Source of the DNA: Epiperipatus broadwayi
Taxonomy: Eukaryota; Onychophora; Udeonychophora; Euonychophora; Peripatidae
Length of the DNA: 64,000 bases
Direction: 5' to 3'
Assembly: GCA_028023455.1 (NCBI GenBank)
Contig: JAQFVV010012668.1
Span: 622,001 to 686,000 of the forward strand
Below, in pieces: positions 13,947 to 25,804 of this stretch. Every line of letters starts with the position of its first letter. Positions within the stretch are counted from its first letter, which is position 1. The notes beneath the pieces were generated by a model, which was not told the origin of the DNA, did no database searches, and worked only from the letters and a program-made list of their open reading frames with translations. Position numbers and translations under genes: made by a program.

Positions 13947-14562
13947 AGTAAATAAATGTAAAATGTAGTAATATTTGGACATGTGTTGGCACAAGAAGAA
14001 ACTTAAAGAGAAAATAATGCTTTGCAAAGACTTTTTAATGATATGACAAATTCCGACTATGTTAAAATAGTGTGAGTTTCTTTCCAAAAAAATTTCCCAA
14101 AATCAAATTTAAGCATTTTAAAGTGTATTAATTTTAATGAAATTATAACTTTCAAGCACAAATCTGCAAAGATTTTTTGACAATAACAAAATATTTTTAA
14201 TAATGTTACAGGCATTGCAACTAACATCTAATTAGTTTGCTGTGTGTGGCAATACGTATAGTGTGTTTTGCCTGTTTTAACATCTAATTCATTTCAAGCT
14301 GTTATAAATTTATACATGGAATATTAGAAATATGCAAAATCTGTATATTTTCAGACATGGAAAAAATATCTCCTATAATGCTTTATGAAAAAGCTCATGT
14401 AAAGATTCACATGTTTGTTAAATAATAATATAAAGTTTCATTTATTATATATTTTGAACAAACAGACAAAAACTCTCCATATAATAGTGCCACCTTATGT
14501 TAACCAGAATAATCAATGGATGCCAGAAGGCTTGTGCATAAAATCCCTATCTAGTGCCTACT

Positions 14563-14624
14563 CATCCAATATCCCCAGAATAATTTCTGGCTTGTGGCCT
14601 TCATCAGTGAGGTGCCTTGGATCT
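14563..14624 (-). ncRNA. Hammerhead ribozyme, inverted left-arm copy (degraded)
   Basis: Read on the minus strand, CTGATGA (complement of 14601-14607) is a perfect core box, followed by the same helix II (GGC-CACAA-GCC) and GAAA. The helix III/cleavage segment is TTATTC instead of the CTAGTC of the right arm, so the C-G pair and the G before the UH site are lost. Helix I TGGGGA is retained, its partner being ACCTCA. Comparison of the two arms suggests an ancestral core CTGATGA with CTAGTC. Confidence 0.65.
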
Positions 14625-14648
14625 GAGAGCACTGCACTTAGATCTCAG

Positions 14649-14708
14649 ATCCAAGGTTCCTCACTGACGAAGGCCACAAGCCAGAAACTAGTCTGGGGAT
14701 ATTGGATG
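14649..14708 (+). ncRNA. Hammerhead ribozyme (type I topology), right arm
   Basis: Core element CTGACGA at 14664-14670 (C3 to A9 all canonical, N7 = C) is followed by helix II GGC-CACAA-GCC, flanked by an A/A mismatch where the 10.1-11.1 pair is normally G-C. GAA follows at 14684-14686, then a two-base-pair helix III (AC-TA-GT), and C at 14693 as the predicted cleavage base. Helix I closes with TCCTCA (14658-14663) pairing to TGGGGA (14694-14699), then an internal loop GGT/TA, then ATCCAA pairing with TTGGAT. The very short helix III is what is known for hammerheads in Penelope-like elements. The A/A mismatch may weaken activity. The fold is hand-derived, but every helix position follows from the sequence. 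Confidence 0.8.
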
Positions 14709-14861
14709 AGTAGGCACTAGATAGGGATTTTATGCACAAGCCTTCTGGCATCCATTGATTACTCTGGTTAGCACAAGGTGGCACTACTATATGGAGTTTT
14801 TGTCTGTTTACTCACAGTTATGTGCTAGCATGAGATGGTGATCATGTGATATTTTGAACAA

Positions 14862-15639
14862 GTTAGTTACAATACAAGTAGTACCAATTGCATAAACATT
14901 TTTTCCCTCTATATTATAAAAGAAAAAAAAAGTTTGTCGAAGTACTGCTACTAATGAAATAGTTTTTAAAACAGACATCACTTATGTGTATTAATAAATT
15001 ATCCATGAAATAAAAAAAAACACACTGCATTATTATCTGCTAATGCTTCTACTGATGGCAAATATTAAGTTGTTTTATAAATTTTGATGGGGCAGGGGTG
15101 GATGTGTTGATGATATAAAAAAAATGAATAAAGAATTAGCAGAAACATAATCAAATTTCAAGATTCATAAGGGATAAGACAAAAATTTGCAATTTTCACC
15201 TATGCTAATTAAAATATTTCTCTATTATATCTCGATATCCAAAAATTAAATTGTGTTATAAGCAATTCTAATTAAATCAAGATGCATTTACTAATAAAAA
15301 AATACATGTAAATATCAGTAGAAAAATCATAGTATGATCATTTTAACATGACAATTTATTCATAACAGGATAAAACAATAGTGAAATAAATAACTGCCTA
15401 ATTCAATCATTTTACAACAACAAAAATCACTAGATACTAATAACTTCTTACATGAGTGAAAAAGGTGTTTATTATATCTCCATGAATACTATTCACTTTG
15501 AACAAAACTATTATTTATTTATTAATTATTTACAGTAAGAAAAAATAAATTCTTTATGTTTCTTTGCTATTTTAAAATGCACTTACAATTTGGTCAACAC
15601 CACATGTTTAAATAAATAAATAGTTTATAAAAATTATTA
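14862..15639. other. AT-rich DNA without a recognised gene
   Basis: Nothing coding seen between the fold-back element and the Penelope-like element. A GGGGCAGGGGTGGATG patch lies near 15090. Confidence 0.5.
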
Positions 15640-15870
15640 ATGAAGATACACTAATCTGGAATGATTATAAATTTAATAAAAAATTTCACAGCTTAGCACT
15701 GTTTTCAATCAGGTCAGTCATATTCGAAGAACTAGTATAAGTTTATATAATAGATTTATAAGTTAAATAATTTATATATACCATTTACGTGACAATGTAA
15801 TGCACGGATCTTTCTCATTTATTATGTTGATGTTATAAGCAATAAACCATATCCTTTTATATTTTCTTTT

Positions 15871-16130
15871 TCAATTAATGTGCTCAGTGCAAACAACTTT
15901 AATATTAAGTGGATTGAAATTGTCGATAGCCTCGATTTCATTTTCTAAAAAATATAGATTTAATATTGCGGTCTGTTTTAATACATTTATATATATATAT
16001 ATTTGTGTTGTGCTTATTTCATAGACAGTTGGAATGAGACCCACCATAGTAACTTGCATTACATGTTGGTTCATTATATTTAATTTTATAAACTATTTGG
16101 AGAGCTTGGTTTGGAGATAATCTGATTAAG
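15871..16130 (-). pseudogene. Inverted copy of the PLE GIY-YIG domain
   Basis: Minus-strand translation includes IYINVLKQTAILNLYFLENE, collinear with IYKHAKTNPNIKSTFLEHE of the plus-strand copy at 17161-17376. The YIG-type motif itself is damaged. This is the coding part of the inverted left arm of the element. Confidence 0.65.
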
Positions 16131-16369
16131 ATTAGGAGTTCTAAAACTAATATTGAATTCATTTGAGCAGGTTGTTTTCATCTTTCTAGATATATGTGAT
16201 ACAAAAGGAAGGCATGCATTAATATTGTTATCAATGTTCCTGGCATCCAAAGATGAAAATTTTATGGTTCAGTATCATGCCTATAATTCATGACATTTTA
16301 ATTAATTTAAATTTTAATAAGCATAAAATAAATTTTATTGTTGATGTTCTTAAATGGATGGATGAGAAC

Positions 16370-17376
16370 ATTTCAGTTCTTTTCAAATGAAGGATTTTAT
16401 ACAATAGAATATGGATGGCCTACGAAGCTACCAGTAAGTGGAATAATTTGTAGTATAGTACTGAACCTATTTGAATGAGCAATCATTTCAAAATAGTTTA
16501 TTATAGCATTCACTTTTGTATATGTGCTATGTAGATGATGTTCTTACCTATGCTGAAGAAAAAATAATTATTGATATATGAAATGGGTTATGTCAATTGA
16601 CTTCTTTGGTTTAACTGTCAAAAATGGAGAATGCATCAGGTGGTATAAGATTTTTGAATATGTGTTCAATTTTTGGGTGCATAAATACCCATCAATGTTC
16701 ACTATGAGATTCATTCACATTTATATATTCCAATTTCACATAAATGGGCTGGCTTCAAATGTTTTTTATATAGAAACTATGGATTATGCAGGTTTGGAAT
16801 GGACAAAGAAAACAGCATTGAAAACTATGTAAAAGACATGGTCAATTCTAGATATAATATTAGTCTATCAGATAAAACTCTTGGAAAATTCTGTTCATCT
16901 TTGGATTCCAGGAACATTGAATAATATTAATGCATGGACCAGCCTTTCCTTTTATGCCATATATATCTAGTGAGATGAAAACAATCTGTTTAAATAAATT
17001 CAATATTAGTTTTAGAATCCCTCCTAATCTTAATCAAATGTTGAACGATATTAAAGATAAATGATCTCCCAATAATATTAAAGATAAATTATCTCCAAAC
17101 TAAGCTCTCTAAATAGTTTATAAAATTAAATGTAATGAACGAATATTTTATGCAATTTACTTGGGTGAGCCTCATGCCAACTACACTACAAGATTAGCAC
17201 AACACAAATATATATACAAACATGCCAAAACAAACCCTAATATTAAATCTACATTTTTAGAACATGAAATTGAGTCTGCCACAATTTTAACCCACTTACT
17301 ATTAATGTCATTTGCACTGAGCACAATGATAAAATATATATATATAAAGAGGCATGGTTTATTGCAAATAAAATAA
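16370..17376 (+). pseudogene. Penelope-like reverse transcriptase and GIY-YIG endonuclease remnant
   Basis: PLE proteins join a telomerase-related reverse transcriptase to a C-terminal GIY-YIG nuclease. Here the plus strand gives FSNEGFYTIEYGWPTKLPVS (RT motif around 'F.G..Y.Q..G.PMGSP'), then CYVDDVLTYAEE (the YVDD catalytic box, about 16525-16560), then FFGLTVKNGE ('FLDL.v') followed by a decayed thumb. From about 17115 comes VYKIKCNE then IYLGEPHANYTTRLAQHK (17158-17211), a GIY-YIG domain whose usual 'YIGET..R...H' reads YLGEP..RLAQH. The remainder (TFLEHEIES) keeps the glutamate-bearing EH segment. Several stops and frameshifts make it non-functional. Part of the inverted left arm (15871-16130, minus) encodes the same domain. 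Confidence 0.8.
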
Positions 17377-17553
17377 ACACGAAAGACTCATGCATTGCAT
17401 TATGACATAAATCATTAAACTTCTAAATTCTATTAACATAAATTTATATTAGTTCTATGAATATGAACAACGTGGTCAAAAGCAATAATGCTAAGCTGTA
17501 AATTTTTTAATAAATTTATAATCTTTCCAGAATAGAGCACCTTCTTTATATTC

Positions 17554-18676
17554 AAACTAAGAAAAGAAGTAATTTACTTGAGTTATAAATATATCCATGT
17601 ATTCACAAATAACTTAGAAAGAAGATTATTGCACCCCCCCCCCCCGAGATATTTGTAAAATCATTTTGCAAAAATAAGTTCTTTATTTCTATTTCACAGA
17701 GGATTTTCTTTCGTGAAATATATTCCTAAACTTTTAAATTTTCTGTATGCTAAAATAACAAATCTTTAGTTTTTCATTTATGAATGTTATTTATTAATTT
17801 ATTAAAAATTAATCCTTTTATTATTTCATTCATGAATAAACTAAAATAAAGATTAGCAACTTAAATCTTTATTTCTATTTTCTTAAATAATTTTCTTTCA
17901 GACAGAATTATTAGTAATTGTGATTTTTGTGCAAGTTAGAACAAACAAATCAATTTTTTTTTTTATTTCTAAAATTTATCTATTCATTTATAGCATACAA
18001 AAATTATTTATTTATTATAATTTATAGATGAATAAATGCAAAATTTAAGGAAATATTACACAGTTTGGATTATAGATATAATTTATATATTTTATACAGG
18101 CAGAGGTTAGCAAATTATCTTCTAATACCGGAATAATAATTTAGTTCATAATTTTCCCCCCAAGATGTCAAATCAGGAGATAATCTATGGAACATTTATT
18201 ATCTGTAGCAAAAGCAATCATTTATCAAGAGTATAGATATGAATATATTTATACACATGGCTTTTATGTATAACACCAGATATTTGAAATGAATTTACTC
18301 TAATACTCTTTTGAAGACAATTCATTAAATAAATATATATATGAGAAATAAATATATTTAAAGTGGAAAAAAAGTACTCATATTTCAATCTTCACCATTG
18401 AACTGCTAATAAAATAAATTCTAAAACACACATTTTATTAACAGATCTATAACAGAAATTATATTCAGAAATTTGTATTGACCCTCTCCCTCACTGCTAT
18501 AAAATTACACATACTTTACTTTCAGATCTACTTCTACATATCTAAAAATAAAATTATGAGCACTTGTTTTATCACTAGTTCAGCTTTCTGGTGAACAGAC
18601 TGATCTTCAATTTTTACTACTAACATCATGTTAATAATAGCCTGTCTATAATTAGTTGTACAAATAATTAATATTC
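17554..18676. other. AT-rich DNA without a recognised gene
   Basis: Holds a 12-base poly-C tract (17634-17645) and long A/T runs; no gene seen. Confidence 0.5.
17634..17645. repeat. Poly-C tract, 12 bases
   Basis: Uninterrupted C run preceded by TTGCA and followed by GAGATATTTG. Confidence 0.9.
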
Positions 18677-19068
18677 AAAGGAAATATGCCTATGTGTTTG
18701 AAAAGGAAGGTTTTTAAATGTGTTTTACCAGTTCTTATTTATAGAGACTTGAACAATTTAGACCCCTCAAAGGATGGAGAGACATATACTGAGAGTAACA
18801 AAAACAGATTAAAAGTAAAATACTGGGATTAGAGACCAAACAGTTATGATTAACACAACTGAAAGATGAAAGAGAGTAAAATAAAGCTAGGGTGGACATA
18901 TTTCTAAAAAAAGATGATAATAGATGAACCTCAAAGTCTTAAACTAGATTCCAAAAAATTGTAAAATTCTTAAAAAAAAGACCATGGATGGATGAAATAA
19001 TGAAGTTTTTAGTAAGATGCAAAAAATAGTGGTTTTATTCTACACTAGATTGATAATAGTTGAAAATA
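18677..19068 (+). pseudogene. RTE-type LINE remnant, C-terminal and 3' end
   Basis: Begins AAAGGAAATATGCCTATGTG, identical or nearly so to the minus-strand reading of the RTE copy near 32205, and runs collinearly through GTTTTACCAGTTCTTA, the GGGTGGACATATT region (the WAGHIA motif), CATGGATGGATGAAAT (RWMDE) and CTACACTAGATTGATAATAG at the 3' end. It is 5'-truncated inside the C-terminal domain and full of frameshifts. It has the same family and orientation as the remnant at 3290-4012. Confidence 0.8.
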
Positions 19069-21046
19069 ATTATGACGAATCAGCTAATCGGGATAAGAGA
19101 AGTAAAAAGTGCAGCTTGACAAGATTTAATTGATTGAGGATATTAATAGATCTTAGCAAGAAGCTCATGTGGCATAGGAGAATGAACATAGAATGTCTTC
19201 ACGAACTATCCTTTAGTAGAAACTAGCCCATTAATTATTCTCAAAACAAAATAATCATGAAAATAAGTCAGTCACTATACATTTCAAACTTTCCTATAAA
19301 AGCAAAGAATAAACTAGCTAATAAAGTAATAATCAAAAACTAAAAAAATATTATTTGTAGCAATGGTTTAACAAATTTATTATAAAACTACTTTGAATCT
19401 TCAGACATGTTAATGTTTGTTTTGAGCTTAATTTAAAAAAATAGAACTAAAATAAACTCTATAATGAACTTTAAAGTCTTCTGGAAGCTCTCAAGATAGC
19501 AACTCCCAGAGGACAAAAATCATTTAGTTAAATTGTCATAAAAAAAAAAAAAACTACATTAATGAAGTGAAATTCTATTTTGTTAATGAACTGAAGTTGT
19601 AAATGAATGATGTCAGCTAAAATTTATTACTAATGAAATATACACAGAGATGACATTACTGATTAAAATAATAATATGGGAAGAAATATTGCATTTAAGC
19701 ACTAAAACCTTCATTACAGAAATCTTTAGTAGTCAAATCCATCATTTTCATAATGATGAATTGTCAAAGATGTTGATGAGAGCCACATCTGAAATCATCT
19801 AACCATGTGAATACTTAGATAACCCGTTAGATATTAGTAATAATAAGCCAAAATTTGTTTCTATCAAATTATTATTGATATATATGAGTATGTGTTTGTT
19901 TCACACACAAACACATTTATATTACTTATGCAATTTACTTAAATTATTGCTTATGTTAACTTTTTTTTTTTTTATTAACAAAAAAAAAATGTTCCAATTA
20001 TCCACTTTTACTAACGACTTCAACACATTATAAAGAATTCAAATTTAACTAACTAAAAAAAAATATTCAAAAAACACAATTATATAATTAGTTACTATTC
20101 ATCATTATGACAGCTTACAGATTGACGGAGCTTAATCAGAGTCCTTCCCTTGAGGAACTCCCACATTCATCCTAGAGGATTTTCTATCTAATAAAAGTTC
20201 TTTTCAGTAAAGTGAGATTGGACATATCAAAACGACTTGTCTCATAACAAACCATCCCTCACAACAAGTTACTTCAGATGATCCTTGGGGTGTAATAATA
20301 GAAATCTAACTACTGTTTCTGTGTCTGGACTTTTTTTAGACACTCCTGTTTAATCCTTTCTTTCTATAACACCCTTGGGAGAGAACAGAACAGAAAATTG
20401 CAAATGTCTAAATGAAACTAATTTAAAAGTTAGAAAGGGTAAGATGAAAAGCGCAATTTTATGAGACAAAATAGCAAAAATTATTATTTTCCAATACATA
20501 TAAAATTAAGTATAGAAGTATCTATATGTTTGTGTTTTATCAATCCTAATCCTCTTCATATATATATATGAGAAAACCTAAGCAGTATTTGTATGTTACA
20601 ACGTAATAAACAAAACAGAATAAAAATTATATTTCGAATTGTTTCTAAAACAAACATTATATATATATGTTTACATAATATATATGCGTGTGCTTATTTA
20701 TATAATAAACTTAGATTTATAATGGCAAAACATAAATTTTATAATGCTTGCTTCATAGTATTATACTTTCAATGAATTGTGGTGCAGCCATAATCAGACA
20801 AATGTTTATTTAAGTAATGAGTGTGCGACTAACAATTCCGGTGATATAAGTGGTGATTTGGAACTTTAGGCTTCGCGTATTTTCAAATTAGAATGCCCAT
20901 AATTTGTAAGTCACTGCAGATGCATATGAGAATACTTCATATTATTTTCATTTTTCTTATTTCGTTTTTTGTGCATTCATTGAAATTAAAATTAAATTCT
21001 TAATTACAAATGAAATTACCATCTTTTAAGATAAGAGATTTTTGGA
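19069..21046. other. AT-rich DNA; G+C-richer patch at about 20110-20400
   Basis: No gene recognised. The patch near 20110-20400 (GAGTCCTTCCCTTGAGG, CCATCCCTCACAACAAG, CACCCTTGGGAGAGAAC) stands out in composition but gives no protein-like frame and no repeat match inside the window. Elsewhere only A/T homopolymers, (TA)n and TGTGTTTGTTTCACACACAA near 19890. Confidence 0.45.
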
Positions 21047-21654
21047 TATAGTTTAGAATGCCCTCTCCACCATTTTGGTTTCTAAGGAAAACCTTAAAAT
21101 CCCACTGACATATATTAATTTTTAACTGAGGTTTAAAGTTTATATCTGTGCTAGAGATAATTTCTAGTTTAGAAAATGATTAGTGACAATCATTACTGTA
21201 TTTATCTGAAGTGGATGGTGTCAAAGTTGTGAGTGGAGTGACTTTGATAATGGTAAATAAAAATGTAATTACTAAACAAAATCAGATAATAAGGGCGGCC
21301 ATTATTATAAGATGTTCCAATTATTTCGATCATTAGTTAAAAAATAAACACGCAAATTTTATAGAACTATGCTCAATAAAAAAAAAAAAAAATCAAATAT
21401 TTCCAGAATTCAAAATCTCAAATATATTTAAAAAAATGCCCGGATTGAAAATAAAAAGCAAAATTCATGTGACAAAAAGATAAAATTACAGCTGGAAATT
21501 GCAATTTTTAATTAAACTAATGGTGAAAATAATTGGCTCATTATAATAATGGCCATAAGTATTATTTGACATTGTTTAGCGATTGGTTGTGTCGGCAGAG
21601 CTTTTGGGGCTCCCCTTTAAAAACCAAAATGACGGAGAGCACATTCTAATCCAG
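21047..21654. mobile_element. MITE-like DNA element with long imperfect terminal inverted repeats
   Basis: The left end reads TTTAGAATGCCCTCTCCACC followed by ATTTTGGTTTCTAAGG. The reverse complement of the right end reads CTGGATTAGAATGTGCTCTC followed by CGTCATTTTGGTTTTTAAAG, giving terminal inverted repeats of about 55-60 bp with scattered differences. A second inverted pair lies inside: GGCCATTATTATAAGATG to ATCATTAGTT (21296-21338) against its diverged complement (about 21517-21560). The element is about 608 bp with no coding frame, as expected of a non-autonomous DNA transposon. The right end is followed by TA. The left terminus is degraded, so the target duplication and superfamily are not certain. 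Confidence 0.65.
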
Positions 21655-24600
21655 TATTGATTTTTGCTGTTCTGATTATTTCTCTTTGGTTTATTTTTCT
21701 ATGTTCATTAAATATTTTTTAGGGAATATCTCGACTCCAGGATTTCAATAATTAATTCCATATCTAATATTAATTTCCTGTTATTTGCTAATTTTGTTTT
21801 ATTATCAAATTGTTTTAAACTTGTCAGTACTCAGAGTGGATGTACTTCATTCTTCAGTTGTTGCCTTCTGGATTGTAGAATAGAGAACTACTACTTTGGT
21901 TTTTGTAAATTAAATTTTAAATTTATCTATAAAATTTAAACTTTTTATTTATAATTTTATAACCAGTAATCTATAGTAGATATTTTATCTATATAACACA
22001 CTGTCCACTACATTACTATTATGAACATTTACAATCTGAGTAATAGGTATTTAAGTCTGTCATTTTGAGTACTAGATGAACAATATCATAAAACTCTGAA
22101 AGAAACAGTCACAAACAAAGACAACAAGTTCTGAATATCTTAATAAAATGTGTAATACACTACCAAACATAAACAGATTTAATAAAAATATAAACAACAA
22201 AACAAATGAATAAACAGCAGAAAAAATAGTTATACAGGGAAAAATTGTGACCAATTGTACTTTGGTAAGCCTAGATAATATTCTAAAAAAAAATATTAAC
22301 ATGCATAACAAAAAAACATTAGAACTTTAGATATTTACACAGAGGTTGTGTAAACAGCTTGTGTAATCATAAAGAATGGTGATATTGTAAACTTTAGATA
22401 TTACAAATCTTCAAAAATTAAAAGCTTGATTGCTGTAAAGAATTTACTTTCAACAATAAGAAAAAGGTACATAAAAATAAAATATAATAAAAATAAAAGA
22501 AGCTATTTTCAACAGCATTAGCAAAAAATTAATTAAATAATAGAATGATAACATAAAAATATATATAGCACAAGACATAACTATATATTACTATCACATA
22601 AATACTAATACAAATATTTTAATTAAAGATGATTACCAAATTCATGTTGGTTTAAAAAATAAATATTATGATAGGTAATTAAAATTTATGTGTATATAAA
22701 AAATGTAAATATTTCATTCATCTACTAATAAAGCTGATATAAAATTTATTTATATATTACATGCATTAGATATAAGTAATTTTGCATATGTATTTATTCA
22801 TTTTTTAATATTTTTGGTTTTTTATTAATATATTTTTAGTACTCTGTATCACAATCATAGCCAATTCACTCTTCATTCAGTATGCTGTTTTTATAGATCT
22901 CATTTATATATTAATAAAAGCCACTATAAAATAGCATACTACATGAAGCAAAACAGCTACGATTATGATGCATAGTACTGAAAAATATATTGAGCTAAAT
23001 GGAAAACTAATTATGTATTACATATAATTAAATGACAATCCCAACCATAAATATATTTAGCAAATTAAAGCTTTGTTGATGTAGGGATCAAATGCTCTAG
23101 AGGCTAATCAAAAAAAAAGGATGTTCCCAAAACACTTGTGGCATAAAAAAAAAATGTTAAATTTTTTTTAAAGTCATACGTAGTAGCTGAATGATTTTAT
23201 TTAAATGCCATGAAACTAAAAATACATGAGTCATAAAAACACAATAAATAAATAGAATGTGTGAATTTAAATACATTGCTACTTCGTTACAACTTAACAT
23301 AATTTGATTACATATCTTCATTACCACTGACACATTTGTTACAGCATGAAACTGCTCAAAAGTTTCTTCAAATAATCAAAAACAAAATCTTCTGTATAAA
23401 GAATTTTTTAGTAATTTAAGTCATCATTGCTGTTTGCAGACTTTCATAGTTTTATCTTTCTGATAAATTTTTGGGAAGTAAATATATGGTAGTGGAAAAT
23501 AAAATGATAAACAATGTTAAAATTATTTGATGATGGAAGTTCTATGCTAAAAGTATACAAAAAATCATTATATAGAATGATAAGTTGCCTCAGTTTGATA
23601 GTAACTATATAAAAAGATAATTAGTGGAATAGTTAGTGACTTGAGAGATCATGTGATATTCAAACACCAGAGTAATAATTCCAGCTTCAATCAACAAATT
23701 ATTGGATCTCAAGAATGCCATACTAAATGACATTATAATAATGTGTAATAATACTGTATATAAAGTTATTACTTTTCACATATTTTTATGACCACAGTAT
23801 TCTTATTTCCTTAATGCCTCTTATATACTTATACAAACATGCTATACACATATCTATATACATACAAAATAATGGAAATTACAAGACTGTTCAATATGCT
23901 GCAATTTTCACTTTAATTTTTTTTATCGTACTTTTATTACAAGTTTACCCATTATTCAAATATTTAAAAGTATCAACCTATTTGATAATTTCCTGTCCAA
24001 TCTCTATTCTTAATGATAACATTTTGCCATATATTTTCATAGTTTTAATTTTATTTATATATATTTTCAACTCAAATCTTCTACAACTTCAATTAATCAC
24101 ATTTAACATTTTATAATGATTATTCTCACTATATGACAGAACTATATTATGAACAGCAAATGTGATACAATAAATCCTTCTGCTTCTGAAGCAAATTCCT
24201 AATTATTAAAACAAAAGCCTTTTTCTTTGTTATGCAAAGTGGCATTAGAAACCATCATGTGTGTTTTATTAATTAATATATAAGGGCTTATTTAAATTCA
24301 CAATATAGTTCAAAAATCAAAATATTAAAATTAATTATGTAAAGAAAATTAAACCATTTACACTTAGATACAATACTTTTTTGCCTAATTACTTTATTGC
24401 TTTTGGTTAAGAGAATTTACTATTTGTACCTACAATTATGGCAGCATTTTTACTACTCTCTTTAAGAAATATCATTTTTTTTTTTTGCATTTTAAATTTT
24501 ATTGTCTGAAATATTTTTCAAAATCTTACTGGTTTCAAACTATTTTTTAAAATTTTGTGTTATATATTAACTGAAATATTTTTGTTTTTAAGTTGGATTT

Positions 24601-24809
24601 TAGGATTGATTATAAATAACTTTGTAAAAAAAATTAGTTATTGTTTCATTTATTTTTAAATTTGTTTTGTTCTGTATTTATAAGAGATATTATGAGATAA
24701 CTCTCTAGTTTTATGTACATTTAATTACTTAAGTATATATATTCATTTTTATTTGATGGTTATTCTGTTTTCAACCATTATGTTGTCTTCTTTATATACA
24801 TTCCAATTG
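21655..24809. other. AT-rich DNA without a recognised gene
   Basis: Two open frames of 79 and 100 codons (22072-22311 minus, 23814-24116 plus) are hydrophobic and rich in Ile, Phe, Leu and Tyr as expected from AT-rich chance translation. No splice context or known motif supports them. Confidence 0.5.
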
Positions 24810-25804
24810 AACTGAATTATGAAAACATAATCATCTTAATGGACAACTATATATTATAATTATGTTTTTATTTTCATCAAATTAACTTTTGTTCAAAATT
24901 GAACCTTGTCAAGATGTTACAATAATTCTGTATGTCATGTGATTTTTATATCATCATACTACCACTTCTCCTATTGACCAACCCCAGCCTAAAATTATTT
25001 TTATAACTTCCAACTTTTATTTAATGACCATTTTCCTCCCAATTTTATTGAGCCTTGCTTTTTTAAATTCATATATTTGTTTCTATTTTCCTATATGTAC
25101 ATTGTCTCTTACACTTTTCTTTCTTTATAATTTTTACAATATTTTATCACCTCAATATTTTCCTGATGTTTCATAACTGCCCTGTTTCTAAAAAATGGCA
25201 AAATAGTCCTAATTTAATATCTCTCTTTTTTATTGCTCTGTCATGTTCCTTTCCTCTTTCTATTTTAGTTTTCACTGACTGACCTATATATATATATATA
25301 TCATTATACATCCTTTACATGTAATTTTATAAACTATTCCTATCTTACTACTTCTATCATTCCTCATTTTTGCATTACTCAGTAACTTTTTTAATGATTT
25401 ACTATTTTTCCATCCAATACCACCTATATTCTTATTCATTTTTGCTTCCATAAAATTCAGAATTTTATATACCTCTTTCAAATACAGAATGGAAATCCAT
25501 TTCTTATCGTTGCTTTCATTTTTATTAATAAGTTTCTTATATTCACTCCTATTTCTCATTAATATATTTCTTATAACCCTACTATTATATCCATATTCAA
25601 TATATTCGTTCTGAATCTGCAACTTTTGCTCCTTTGCTTCCTTTTTATTCAACATAAGCCTATCCCTTTTCTCTTTTATTGCTTTCACTACCCTATTTTT
25701 TGACACTGAGGCTGATAAGACCTTGGATATATCATACCTCTAACATTTTTATCATTTATACAATGCTTTACCTTAATCCTTCCATTCTCATCCTTTTTCA
25801 CAAC

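Larger units (their letters stand above)
11291..14448. other. AT-rich DNA without a recognised gene
   Basis: Contains cytosine homopolymers of 13 bases (11637-11649) and 12 bases (13935-13946), a CCCCCTCCCCCC tract near 12718, (TA)n near 12313 and 12957, and AAAC-rich microsatellite near 12418-12446. No coding or RNA gene seen. Confidence 0.5.
14449..14861 (+). mobile_element. Fold-back hammerhead-ribozyme retroelement with target duplication
   Basis: ATATTTTGAACAA occurs at 14449-14461 and again at 14849-14861. Between them lie 387 bp (14462-14848): a left arm 14462-14627, a 16-base loop, a right arm 14644-14807 that is the reverse complement of the left at about 94% by hand alignment, and a 41-bp tail (14808-14848, ending GATGGTGATCATGTG) present only on the right. 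The left arm begins exactly at the target duplication. Related single copies in the window end GATCATGTGATGTTTT, so the right-hand ATATTTT may be partly element sequence and the true duplication as short as 6 bp plus microhomology. Both arms hold a hammerhead ribozyme motif. There is no protein gene; the 101-codon open frame across the hairpin is a by-product. Mobilisation by Penelope-type machinery is inferred from shared architecture with the element at 36850-37786. Confidence 0.85.
15640..17553 (+). mobile_element. Decayed Penelope-like element with inverted arms
   Basis: The left arm, about 15640-16195 read on the minus strand, is a diverged copy of the right arm, about 16963-17553 read on the plus strand. 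Shared runs include ATTCAATATTAGTTTTAGAA, CTCCTAATCTTAATCA, ATAGTTTATAAAATTAAAT and GCTAAGCTGT. Both arms hold the GIY-YIG endonuclease region and the 3' untranslated part. Between them (about 16200-16960) lies the reverse transcriptase end on the plus strand. So the copy is an inverted 3' part joined head-on to a longer direct copy, an arrangement known for PLEs as inverted pseudo-LTRs. Divergence between the arms is considerable, so the insertion is old; no target duplication could be defined. Confidence 0.75.

Noticed and set aside
14415-14720. 101-codon open frame on the plus strand
   Set aside because: It runs across both arms of the fold-back element and is explained by the hairpin; no protein motif.
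15685-15730. CTGATTGAAAACAG...CTGTGAAA on the minus strand, hammerhead-like
   Set aside because: One extra base in the core and no convincing helix I or cleavage site; the right-arm copy near 17475 does not keep the core.
23814-24116. 100-codon hydrophobic open frame
   Set aside because: Ile/Leu/Phe-rich translation expected from AT-rich DNA; no start context or homology.
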